Positions 1 through 5,770 of a stretch of DNA of 5,987 bases are shown here, one piece after another. The notes under the pieces were generated by a model. That model saw only the letters and a program-made list of their open reading frames with translations. It was not told where the DNA came from and did not search any database. Numbering within the stretch: the first letter of the stretch is position 1; each line of letters begins with the position of its first letter. The translations under genes and the position numbers were made by a program. This DNA comes from Erythrobacter sp. UBA2510 (lineage in GTDB: Bacteria > Pseudomonadota > Alphaproteobacteria > Sphingomonadales > Sphingomonadaceae), in contig DDNW01000203.1 in assembly GCA_002341345.1 (NCBI GenBank), positions 20,553 to 26,539 on the forward strand, written 5' to 3'.

Positions 1-457
1 ATTTCAGTTCAACCGCTGCGAGCTTCCGTTGGAGGATCGGCACGAGGAAATTGCCGCTACCGCAAGCCGGTTCGAGAAAACGAGAATCGATGCGCTCGGT
101 TTCGCCCTTGACTAGATCGAGCATCTTTTCGACCAGCCAGGGTGGCGTGAAAACTTCACCATGGTCGGCGACGCGCTGTTTCGATTTGATGAGGCTGGCA
201 GCGGGTTGCTCGATGGGAGCGGGTAGCGGCAAAGGCAACGCTCGCGGTTTGGGCGCGGGCGGGTTGCTTGGCTGGGCAAAGTCCGCGAGTAGTTCGAGTG
301 ACCGCGTCACGTTGGCAGGCGGTGCCGTCGCGCCACTTTCCCAGTCGCGCACCTCAACCAGCGAGACTCCGAATTCCTTCGATACATCAGCAAGCGAAAG
401 CCCAGCAGCAATCCGCCGAGAAGAGAATGACATAAGGTTTTTCGATATCGCGGTCAT
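1..457 (-). CDS. N6-adenine DNA methylase with N-terminal Xre-like HTH (N-terminal fragment, cut by window edge)
   Basis: Only the first 152 codons lie in the window; the gene continues past base 1. Residues 20-41 read as a helix-turn-helix of Xre type (GLSLADVSKEFGVSLVEVRD followed by WESG). Residues 62-87 are a proline-rich linker. From residue 91 the text is that of a class I SAM-dependent N6-adenine methylase: RVADHGEVFTPPWLVEKML, then motif I FLEPACGSGNF at 127-137. The catalytic NPPY-type motif would lie outside the window and cannot be checked. Family knowledge: the DHGEVFTP...ACGSGNF pattern is typical of restriction-modification methylases (often annotated 'restriction endonuclease subunit M'); a fused HTH may let the enzyme repress its own promoter. 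The start is uncertain. ATG at 457 is used here, ATG at 433 also keeps the HTH, and the frame stays open to 598 with a GTG at 544; none has a clear ribosome binding site. The gene is divergent from the GmrSD-like gene. Confidence 0.85.
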   Translation of the reverse strand, partial: MTAISKNLMSFSSRRIAAGLSLADVSKEFGVSLVEVRDWESGATAPPANVTRSLELLADFAQPSNPPAPKPRALPLPLPAPIEQPAASLIKSKQRVADHGEVFTPPWLVEKMLDLVKGETERIDSRFLEPACGSGNFLVPILQRKLAAVELK

Positions 458-668
458 GATCTGTACAAGGTGATAGGACAGCGTGCGGACGGCGCAAAGT
501 CCGCTTCGCAAAAAATCAGTTTCTGGAACGAGCTGGTTTGACACAATCGTAGCGGCTGCATGTCGTTGAATTCGGCGCTTTACCCCTTGACGAATCCTCT
601 ATGGAAACGTCGAAGTTCTACCGAGCATTTGGGGTTTGTCAGAAAGCCCTGCATTTGAAAGGGCATCA
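458..668. promoter_or_regulatory. Divergent promoter region between HTH-methylase and GmrSD-like gene
   Basis: This 211-base spacer must carry the start signals of both flanking genes. For the rightward gene a perfect -35 hexamer TTGACA is at 538-543, but the hexamer 17 bases on (TGTCGT) is a poor -10; a second TTGACG at 587-592 also lacks a good -10. An inverted repeat GCGGAC(485-490)/GTCCGC(499-504) with 8 bases between arms lies near the methylase start and could be an operator for that protein's own HTH. The promoter boxes are weak and the operator role is inference. Confidence 0.4.
658..663 (+). promoter_or_regulatory. Ribosome binding site deciding the GmrSD-like start
   Basis: AAAGGG lies five bases before the ATG at 669. 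No comparable site serves the upstream TTG at 636, so this favours the shorter protein beginning MYKPGG. Confidence 0.5.
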
Positions 669-2420
669 ATGTACAAGCCAGGAGGCACAATTGCCGCAGC
701 GCTCGAAAAAATTCAGCGCAAGTCCTATGTGCTTCCCGCAATCCAGCGAGAATTTGTGTGGAAGCCTGAGCAGATCGAACGGCTGTTCGACAGTCTTATG
801 CAAGGCTACCCCTTCGGAACGTTCCTGTTCTGGACGGTGAAGCCGGAGACCAGCGGAAACTTCAAATTCTACGATTTCGTGCTGCACTACCATCAACGTG
901 ACGCAGCGCATTGCCCCGAACTGCCTACATTGCACGATCAGACTGTCACCGCCGTACTCGACGGTCAGCAGCGCCTGACAGCGCTCAACATTGGGCTGCG
1001 AGGCTCCATGGCGATGAAGCTGCCGAGCAAGTGGTGGACCAACCCAGACGCCTTCCCAAAGAAGACGCTTAGGCTCAACCTGCTTGCTTCGCTGGAGCCC
1101 GACGAGGACGGGATCGTTTATGATTTCCGTTTTCTCGACGACGCTCAAGTCGAGCGCAGCGAAGAATCGTTTTGGTATAACGTGCCCGACATAATGGCGG
1201 TAAACGATGTGACCGACCTCAACGACTGGTTGGTCGATGCTGGGCTTTCGGGCGAGCAGTTCAAGTCGGCCTTCCGGATGCTGACAAAGCTCTACCACGT
1301 CGTGAAGACCAACCAGCTGATGTATTACTATGAGGAGGAGGCGCAGGATGTTGAGCGGGTGCTCAACATTTTTATCCGCCTTAATTCCGGTGGCACGGTC
1401 CTGTCCTATTCTGACTTGTTGCTCAGCATCGCTGTCGCACAATGGAAGAAGGTAGATGCCCGCTCAGAGATCCACAGCCTGGTTGACGAGATCAACCGGA
1501 TTGGGACCGGCTTCACTTTGAGCCAAGATTTCGTGTTGAAGGCTGGCCTCATGCTCTCGGACATCGCGAGCGTCGGTTTCAAAGTCGAGAACTTCACCCA
1601 GGCCAACATGGAAAAGCTGGAGTCCAACTGGCCGCAAATCCGTGCGGCCTTGGTCCGGACTGTGGAACTGGCTGCAAGCTTTGGCCTCAACGGCCAGACA
1701 CTGCGGGCGGACAGCGCGCTGCTGCCGATCGCCTATTACCTTTACCACCGCAAAGCACCGGCGAATTATAGTGTCAGCAACCAGTTCTCTGCCGACCGGG
1801 AAATAATCCATTCTTGGCTGATCCGATCGCTGCTCAAGGCGTCTGGAATTTGGGGCAGCGGCCTTGATACGCTGCTGACTGCCCTACGCGAGGTGATCCA
1901 GCAAAAGGGAGGCGAAGCCTTCCCTGCGCAGGAACTCGAAAAAGTCATGGATGCGCGCGGCAAGTCACTCACGTTCTCGTCTGCAGAAGTCGAAGATATG
2001 CTTTCCCTGCAATATGGCGACAAGCGGATGTTCGCCTTGCTTTCGATGCTGTTCCCCTTCGTCAATCTCCGTAACCAGTTCCATATGGACCACGTGTTCC
2101 CGATCTCGCGCTTCACCACCGCCAAGCTGCGGAAAGCTGGGGTTGCCGAAGACAGGATTGAGGAGCTTGCACGGATGGCAAATGAACTGCCGAATTTGCA
2201 ATTACTCGAAGGTACCGCAAACACCGAAAAGCGCGATGCTCTGCCGGCCAAGTGGCTTGCTGCGCATTACCCCAACGCTGGAGACCAAACGCATTATTGT
2301 GCGATGCACGATCTCGGCGACGTTCCCGAAACACTTGACGGGTTTGAGGCCTTCCACTCCGAGCGCCGCGAGCGCCTTCGCGAACGGATAGAAAAAGTGC
2401 TGGATGTCACGAGAGGTTGA
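669..2420 (+). CDS. GmrSD-type restriction protein (DUF262 + DUF1524/HNH, single chain)
   Basis: The 583-residue product has both halves of the GmrSD family. The N-terminal DUF262 (ParB/sulfiredoxin-like) part shows YVLPAIQREFVW near residue 20, PFGTFLFW near 48, the signature DGQQR at 98-102 and FIRLNSGG at 235-242. The C-terminal DUF1524 part shows HNH-type HMDHVFP at 472-478 (H472, D474, H475) and the downstream asparagines in NLQLL (N509) and ANTEKRD (N518). All key motifs are intact, and the length is near that of full fused members. Known relatives include the type IV enzyme GmrSD (cuts glucosylated hydroxymethylcytosine DNA), BrxU and the phosphorothioate-sensing SspE; the NTP-binding DUF262 half controls the nuclease half. 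Which modified DNA this one senses cannot be read from sequence. Start: ATG at 669 has AAAGGG at 658-663 five bases upstream. A TTG at 636 in frame would add 11 residues with no better site. The next gene overlaps its stop codon. Confidence 0.9.
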   Translation: MYKPGGTIAAALEKIQRKSYVLPAIQREFVWKPEQIERLFDSLMQGYPFGTFLFWTVKPETSGNFKFYDFVLHYHQRDAAHCPELPTLHDQTVTAVLDGQQRLTALNIGLRGSMAMKLPSKWWTNPDAFPKKTLRLNLLASLEPDEDGIVYDFRFLDDAQVERSEESFWYNVPDIMAVNDVTDLNDWLVDAGLSGEQFKSAFRMLTKLYHVVKTNQLMYYYEEEAQDVERVLNIFIRLNSGGTVLSYSDLLLSIAVAQWKKVDARSEIHSLVDEINRIGTGFTLSQDFVLKAGLMLSDIASVGFKVENFTQANMEKLESNWPQIRAALVRTVELAASFGLNGQTLRADSALLPIAYYLYHRKAPANYSVSNQFSADREIIHSWLIRSLLKASGIWGSGLDTLLTALREVIQQKGGEAFPAQELEKVMDARGKSLTFSSAEVEDMLSLQYGDKRMFALLSMLFPFVNLRNQFHMDHVFPISRFTTAKLRKAGVAEDRIEELARMANELPNLQLLEGTANTEKRDALPAKWLAAHYPNAGDQTHYCAMHDLGDVPETLDGFEAFHSERRERLRERIEKVLDVTRG

Positions 2421-2632
2421 GGCCGTATTCGGCAGAGTATGACAAGCTGAAAGAAACGACTTTGCCCAAGCGCAGCATCACTGATGAAGAGATCGGCCCA
2501 ATCAAGGCGATGCTCGCGCGCGGCATAAAGAGCAACGACATCCAGTTCTACGACAACAGGCAATACCGCGCGGTCAATTCGGGGCGGAGCACGGGAATTC
2601 GCGACCGCAGCAATGGGCCGGATGTTACCTAA
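2417..2632 (+). CDS. Small putative DNA-binding protein (HTH-like), overlapping the GmrSD-like gene
   Basis: The 71-residue protein starts with TTG inside the sequence TTGA that also gives the GmrSD-like stop, so translation is probably coupled. An alternative in-frame TTG is at 2462, just before PKRSITDEEI. The core reads ITDEEIGPIKAMLARG at about residues 21-36, then KSNDIQFYDNRQYRAVNSGR and IRDRS. Helix, glycine turn, second helix and a basic third segment suggest a small helix-turn-helix. I recall similar short proteins and domains (LIKAML.RG..N.DIQ...NR....NSGR..) in alphaproteobacteria, often beside restriction or ATPase genes; this is memory, not a search. It may repress the module or bind DNA for the nuclease. 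After the TAA at 2630-2632 the same frame stays open to a TGA at 2711-2713, so a longer ancestral form is possible. Confidence 0.6.
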   Translation: MRPYSAEYDKLKETTLPKRSITDEEIGPIKAMLARGIKSNDIQFYDNRQYRAVNSGRSTGIRDRSNGPDVT

Positions 2633-2696
2633 GCAGGCGAGAAGCAAACGGCTATGACCGCGAGTACTCCCGAGGTCGGAGAGGCAAAGGCATTGG

Positions 2697-2736
2697 GTGC
2701 CGGTATGGGGTGATCGGCACACTGGGTATGCCGGTC
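2697..2736. terminator. Overlapping hairpins between convergent genes, possible weak bidirectional terminator
   Basis: Two hairpins share one arm. GTGCCG (2697-2702) pairs with CGGCAC (2715-2720) across a 12-base loop, while GATCGGCA (2712-2719) pairs with TGCCGGTC (2729-2736, one G-U pair) across a 9-base loop. They lie where the rightward GmrSD module and the leftward DGQHR operon converge, ten bases beyond the DGQHR stop. There is no T-run on either strand, so classical intrinsic termination is not supported. Confidence 0.3.
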
Positions 2737-2745
2737 GATTCAGCG

Positions 2746-3894
2746 TTAGATGAGTGAGCCGCTGGAGGCTTCGGCATCTTCGATGGTAGCCATGAGCATC
2801 TTGTAGAGCTTTGACTCGCCTGACGTGCCTGGCGGGAAAGTGGTTATGTTGAAGTCACTATCCTCAAGTTCAACCTTGTCAATAAACTCTTGAAAATCCT
2901 CTACTTCCGGTACGAAGTGCCGATTTTCTCCGGCCAGAAGCAGATAGAGCGGCTTCAAAAACCGCATCAGTGCCTTAAGCCCATTCGTTTTGGGAAGGAC
3001 GTTTCCCTTTCTTTCCAAGTCGTTCCAGGATTCAGGCCAACGATTCTCGACAGCTTTGAACAAATTAAGAACAATCCGCGTGATATCCGTTTCCTTCTCA
3101 TCGAGAAACATTTGGCGGAAGGGGTGTTTCTTATGCTCCTCATCGGACGGGTTTTCCGGCAACAAGGCTCTTAGGAAGGAATTGCGATCGGACATCGGAT
3201 CAGAGGAAATCAGGCCAAGAAGTGATTCAACTACTGCAGCTTGAGTCACGGTCTCATTCCTACGCTCTGGGGTCGCGCTACCCAGTCGCTTGATCCTCTC
3301 ATGGAAGGGACTGTCGCTGAGTTTGTCTAGCGCAACAGCGATATGATGAGCAGACTTCTGCGGGCTACGCTTCTTCTCATAATCAAGAAGATCATACACA
3401 AGGCTCCGGTTCACCTTAGTCTGCGCCAGATTGACGGTAGCAAAAATATTCGCCTGAGTTGCTACGTCAGCGCCGACGAAGACCGAGACAGGTACTTCGA
3501 ACCCTCCGTTGCGCCGAGCGGTCAAACCATCAACTCGATGCTGACCATCAAGGATACTGGCGACCTCAATCAGTGGCACATCATCGGTAGCTTTCAGGGT
3601 TAACTTACCGGTCTCTTCGTCCCATTCGGCATTCTCCTCTCGCACGGCCAGGATAACCCCTGTCGGAAACGTCGCATCGTACGACGTTACATACTTCCGC
3701 AAATCCTTTGATCTTCCGGGATCGAGTCGTCTCTGAATGCCAATGTACTCATCGAACTCGGTATTATGGAGCCGCCGAACATCGGCCACAGAAATTTCCA
3801 CCAAATCGCGAGCGCTCATCACCCCGACAAAAAACGTTCCTATAGGTTGTTCAACCGGAATTGCTCGGAAGGATATCTCGGTTCTATTTTCCAT
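2746..3894 (-). CDS. DGQHR-domain protein (DndB-like / ParB-like)
   Basis: The 382-residue protein carries the signature DGQHR at residues 116-120, in the context IASILDGQHRVDGL. It is preceded by YIGIQRRLDPGR (50-61) and FPTGVILAV (76-84), and followed by a segment with VNLAQTKVNRSLVYDLLDY. This order (QRR, then a basic arginine-rich helix, FPTG, DGQHR, NLAQ...VN) is that of DGQHR proteins, a family that includes DndB, the regulator of DNA phosphorothioation genes, and is placed in the ParB/sulfiredoxin-like fold. No dndC, dndD or dndE relative is visible, so a classical phosphorothioation role is unlikely from this window. The C-terminal half, roughly from residue 190, has no motif I recognise. 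It is the last gene of the leftward operon, 6 bases after the membrane gene. GGGAGG inside the end of that gene is its probable ribosome binding site, about ten bases from the ATG. Possible roles are modification sensing, regulation or nicking; none can be chosen from sequence. Confidence 0.85.
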   Translation of the reverse strand: MENRTEISFRAIPVEQPIGTFFVGVMSARDLVEISVADVRRLHNTEFDEYIGIQRRLDPGRSKDLRKYVTSYDATFPTGVILAVREENAEWDEETGKLTLKATDDVPLIEVASILDGQHRVDGLTARRNGGFEVPVSVFVGADVATQANIFATVNLAQTKVNRSLVYDLLDYEKKRSPQKSAHHIAVALDKLSDSPFHERIKRLGSATPERRNETVTQAAVVESLLGLISSDPMSDRNSFLRALLPENPSDEEHKKHPFRQMFLDEKETDITRIVLNLFKAVENRWPESWNDLERKGNVLPKTNGLKALMRFLKPLYLLLAGENRHFVPEVEDFQEFIDKVELEDSDFNITTFPPGTSGESKLYKMLMATIEDAEASSGSLI

Positions 3895-3900
3895 ACCGGA

Positions 3901-4383
3901 CTAGCCTCCCAGCTCTTCGATTATCTTGTCTGAACCCGCGCTGCTCGGCCCGCTAACTTCGAAAAACGCACGCGATTGATAGAGGGCGTGGAGCCAAAGA
4001 GCCGCAGAAAACAGCAAGACTCCGATCACATAACTATTTGCAAATGTGAGATTTTCGATCGCACCGTTCGAATCTTGAATGAACAACGGCATCGCGAACA
4101 TCACGGCAATGAATGGAAGCAGGATAAGCAGTAACATGAGGTATGGTCGCCGCTTGAAGTTCCCGATCTTCATAATTGCGTAGGCGGTAGAGGAGGCGAG
4201 GATCCCAGCTGAATAGACCAACGCATCACCAGGAGAGAAGGTTCTCAGCACTGCTGACAGAGACGATCCGAAGGACGCCTCTTTGTCGCCCAAGGCGTGC
4301 ATCACCATCATCACCCAGAAAGGTATCTGGGTAATCGCCAGCGTAATCAGCGCTTCCACAATGGCCAACCCGAAGTTCTTCAT
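3901..4383 (-). CDS. Small four-helix membrane protein of unknown family
   Basis: The 160-residue protein has four long hydrophobic stretches at about residues 4-31, 52-72, 80-102 and 114-136. The basic loop KIGNFKRR (72-79) between helices 2 and 3 and the charged ends suggest that both termini face the cytoplasm, with short outer loops. A cytoplasmic tail of about 24 residues ends EELGG. No signal peptide cleavage site or enzyme motif is apparent, and I do not recognise the family. It sits between a Dam-type methylase (12-base gap) and the DGQHR gene (6-base gap), with a weak AAGG ribosome site four bases before ATG. By analogy with small multi-helix membrane effectors in other bacterial defence operons (for example in CBASS), it could be a pore-forming or membrane-perturbing effector, or a membrane anchor for its partners. 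That is inference from context only. It is clearly AT-richer than the window's flanks. Confidence 0.75.
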   Translation of the reverse strand: MKNFGLAIVEALITLAITQIPFWVMMVMHALGDKEASFGSSLSAVLRTFSPGDALVYSAGILASSTAYAIMKIGNFKRRPYLMLLLILLPFIAVMFAMPLFIQDSNGAIENLTFANSYVIGVLLFSAALWLHALYQSRAFFEVSGPSSAGSDKIIEELGG

Positions 4384-4395
4384 GCTGCCTTGGCC

Positions 4396-5223
4396 TTACC
4401 CCACCGCCACAAGAAGCTCTTCGATGCTGCCGCGCGCAGAGCTCTTACCCGCGAGTACACTCGAACGTTTGACGAATCGTAGCTCCCCGACGCCCTCATA
4501 TAGCTCAACCACGGAAGTATGAGCCGCATTTGTAATCAGGACTTTCGCGCCTCGTTTTGACGCCCTCACGACTGCATCCCTGAGCCTGACCTGATCATCC
4601 CAGCTGAATATCTTTTCGTTATATTTTAAGAAACCGTTGAGGTTGTGTTTCACTGTGTACGGGGGGTCCACAAATACAAAGTCCCCAGAGATTGCTCGGT
4701 CAATGGTTTCCTCAAAATCACAATGCCGTATTTCCGCCTTTGAAAGTGCTTCAGATATCTCTGAAAAACTCTCACTTTCATCTATGACCTTGCTTTTAGT
4801 GCCGATTGGCACGTTAAAAAACCCGTTCATGTTGACTCTGTACAGGCCGTTAAAGCAGGTCCGATTCAGATAAAGAAATTGCGCGGCTTTTGCGGCCTCG
4901 CAATCATAAATCTTTGCCCTGACTTCATAATAGTGGGATTCACTATGCAATTTTTGATGTTCTTCCAGCAGTCGAACAACTTCCCGATGATTGTCCCTGA
5001 CTTGTTTGTAGCACTCGATGAGGCGAGCGTTTGAATCCGAGATTAGCGCCGACTGTGGGGAAAGATGGAAAAAGACCGAACCCCCACCAAGGAATGGCTC
5101 GATGTAACGACCATTAAATCTGGGTAATGCATCCGAATGGCGTTCGACCAACCAGCGCTTACCCCCCGCCCATTTTAGGAAGGGCTTGGCGGCAGTGCCC
5201 CCGATAGATTCACAATTCGCCAC
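4396..5223 (-). CDS. Dam-family DNA adenine methyltransferase (D12 class)
   Basis: From the GTG at 5223 the product is 275 residues, close to the usual Dam length (E. coli Dam is 278). Motifs run in alpha-group order: PFLKWAGGKRW at 14-24 (SAM-binding motif X), YIEPFLGGGSVFF around 40-52 (motif I), the Dam-type NRTCFNGLYRVN at 120-131 with NGFFNVPIG after it, and catalytic DPPY at 186-189. All are intact. The family transfers a methyl group from SAM to N6 of adenine, most often in GATC; the target here is not proven. A far upstream ATG at 5352 would add 43 residues, but that stretch has no ribosome site, lies in the GC-rich flank and covers two palindromes at 5241-5266. I therefore prefer GTG 5223 or TTG 5226, with GGGG at 5232-5235 as a weak binding site. 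First gene of the leftward operon. No partner GATC-type endonuclease is visible, so it is either solitary or part of a new kind of system with its two neighbours. Confidence 0.88.
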   Translation of the reverse strand: MANCESIGGTAAKPFLKWAGGKRWLVERHSDALPRFNGRYIEPFLGGGSVFFHLSPQSALISDSNARLIECYKQVRDNHREVVRLLEEHQKLHSESHYYEVRAKIYDCEAAKAAQFLYLNRTCFNGLYRVNMNGFFNVPIGTKSKVIDESESFSEISEALSKAEIRHCDFEETIDRAISGDFVFVDPPYTVKHNLNGFLKYNEKIFSWDDQVRLRDAVVRASKRGAKVLITNAAHTSVVELYEGVGELRFVKRSSVLAGKSSARGSIEELLVAVG

Positions 5224-5240
5224 CAAATACGACCCCGAAA

Positions 5241-5266
5241 AGCCTAAAAGGCTAATGACATCATTA
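5241..5266 (-). promoter_or_regulatory. Two adjacent palindromes upstream of the Dam-type gene (candidate operators)
   Basis: On the leftward strand TAATGA-TG-TCATTA (5253-5266) is a perfect inverted repeat with a 2-base centre, abutting AGCCT-TTT-AGGCT (5241-5253). They share base 5253. They lie 18 to 43 bases upstream of the GTG at 5223 in locally AT-rich DNA, where a promoter and operator would be expected. A TTGAAT farther upstream could be a -35, but no convincing -10 is seen. Confidence 0.4.
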
Positions 5267-5450
5267 CAAAATTCAAGCGGTGATATCGAGCTACCCTGTC
5301 GGGCGACCTGCTCTATCCGCTGGCGCGGACCGGGCCTGTAGTCCCGGCCCATTCGGTGACGATCAGGAGCAGTTTGAAGCGGAGCGGGAATTCCTGGTGG
5401 ACGCGCTCTGTCCCGCGTATTCTGCGCTCCTGAGGGCGCGGCATTTCTGA
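5259..5450 (+). pseudogene. Possible 3' remnant of a backbone gene, lacking its beginning
   Basis: A rightward frame is open from 5259 to TGA at 5448-5450. Its last 31 codons read like genuine protein ([20 protein letters not shown] then [11 protein letters not shown]), acidic then hydrophobic as in a helical C-terminus. Before about 5355 the same frame loses coding character; another frame there gives GDLLYPLARTGPVVPAHSV, so a frameshift or a junction is possible. There is no start codon with a ribosome site. It may be the tail of a mobile-element gene truncated when the leftward operon was acquired. I cannot name the family, and chance remains possible. Confidence 0.25.
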
Positions 5451-5563
5451 GCTAACCCGCAGGCACTCTTGCCTCTCTCATTGCCGGAGGCCCGCTGGCG
5501 CACTGATCGCGCGCGCAGGACCTCCGTCGGCTTCGCGCCGTTGCAAGGGTACCGATATCTTCT

Positions 5564-5580
5564 GGATCGCCGGGCGATCC
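5564..5580. repeat. Perfect 7-bp inverted repeat containing two GATC sites
   Basis: GGATCGC (5564-5570), spacer CGG, then GCGATCC (5574-5580). Both arms contain GATC, the usual target of Dam-family enzymes such as the one encoded at 4396-5223. It could fold as a tight hairpin in RNA or serve as a binding site in DNA. Confidence 0.5.
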
Positions 5581-5618
5581 CTGGCGGGAACACCAAAGGC
5601 TTTGCCCTCTCGTTCCCG

Positions 5619-5689
5619 AAACCGGAAATAGACGCCCCCGTGTGGCGGGCTTCGCCCGCTGGCCCGCGCCAGGGCATCGATTCCGGTTT
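5619..5689 (+). ncRNA. Possible branched RNA/DNA secondary structure in the leader
   Basis: Outer arms AAACCGGAA (5619-5627) and TTCCGGTTT (5681-5689) are perfectly complementary. Just inside, GACGCCC (5631-5637) can pair with GGGCATC (5672-5678) with one mismatch. They enclose two perfect hairpins: GCGGGC-TTC-GCCCGC (5645-5659) and CTGGC-CCGC-GCCAG (5659-5672); the shared bases 5659 and 5672 would have to choose a partner. The arrangement is a three-way-junction-like fold. No known RNA class is recognised. Confidence 0.35.
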
Positions 5690-5721
5690 TCCCTCACCCT
5701 CCCATCCTCGCCGGAAGGCAG

Positions 5722-5747
5722 GCCGCATGCCGCGTGTCGGATGCGGC
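5722..5747 (+). promoter_or_regulatory. Hairpin just upstream of the ribosome binding site
   Basis: GCCGCAT (5722-5728) pairs with ATGCGGC (5741-5747). Inside, CCG (5730-5732) pairs with CGG (5738-5740), leaving one bulged G (5729) and a 5-base loop. The stem ends nine bases before AAGGAGGG. It has no T-run, so it is more likely to affect translation or mRNA stability than to terminate. Confidence 0.35.
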
Positions 5748-5770
5748 TTTCAGCCGAAGGAGGGCAGAAA

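Larger units (their letters stand above)
5451..5770 (+). promoter_or_regulatory. Gene-poor, highly structured leader before the 62-residue gene
   Basis: About 320 bases hold no convincing gene. Long open frames here on both strands have low-complexity, arginine/proline-rich translations and no domain. Inverted repeats are dense: AGGCA/TGCCT (5461-5474), GGATCGC/GCGATCC (5564-5580), CAAAG/CTTTG (5594-5604), a branched element (5619-5689) and GCCGCAT/ATGCGGC (5722-5747). The region ends in a strong ribosome binding site, so it is probably the promoter and 5' leader of the downstream genes. It may act as structured RNA or as a DNA protein-binding region. Confidence 0.45.

Noticed and set aside
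51..473. Rightward 140-residue frame over the HTH-methylase
   Set aside because: The opposite strand has clear HTH and methylase motifs (FLEPACGSGNF); this frame is serine-rich with no domain.
538..566. Full sigma-70 promoter from TTGACA at 538-543
   Set aside because: The -35 is perfect, but the hexamer at proper spacing (TGTCGT) is poor, so it is mentioned only within the divergent region.
636..668. TTG start at 636 for the GmrSD-like protein
   Set aside because: It adds 11 residues outside the conserved family start, while ATG 669 has AAAGGG at proper spacing. Not excluded.
666..1442. Leftward 258-residue frame inside the GmrSD-like gene
   Set aside because: It is antisense to the intact DGQQR and FIRLNSGG region and has no recognisable motif of its own.
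2746..3894. Assignment of the DGQHR protein as DndB of a phosphorothioation system
   Set aside because: None of the sulfur-modification partners (cysteine desulfurase, DndC-, DndD- or DndE-like) is present in the window; only the domain family can be claimed.
5363..5728. Leftward 121-residue frame in the right-hand leader
   Set aside because: Low-complexity arginine/serine-rich translation over strong hairpins, with no ribosome site; typical of a spurious frame in GC-rich non-coding DNA.
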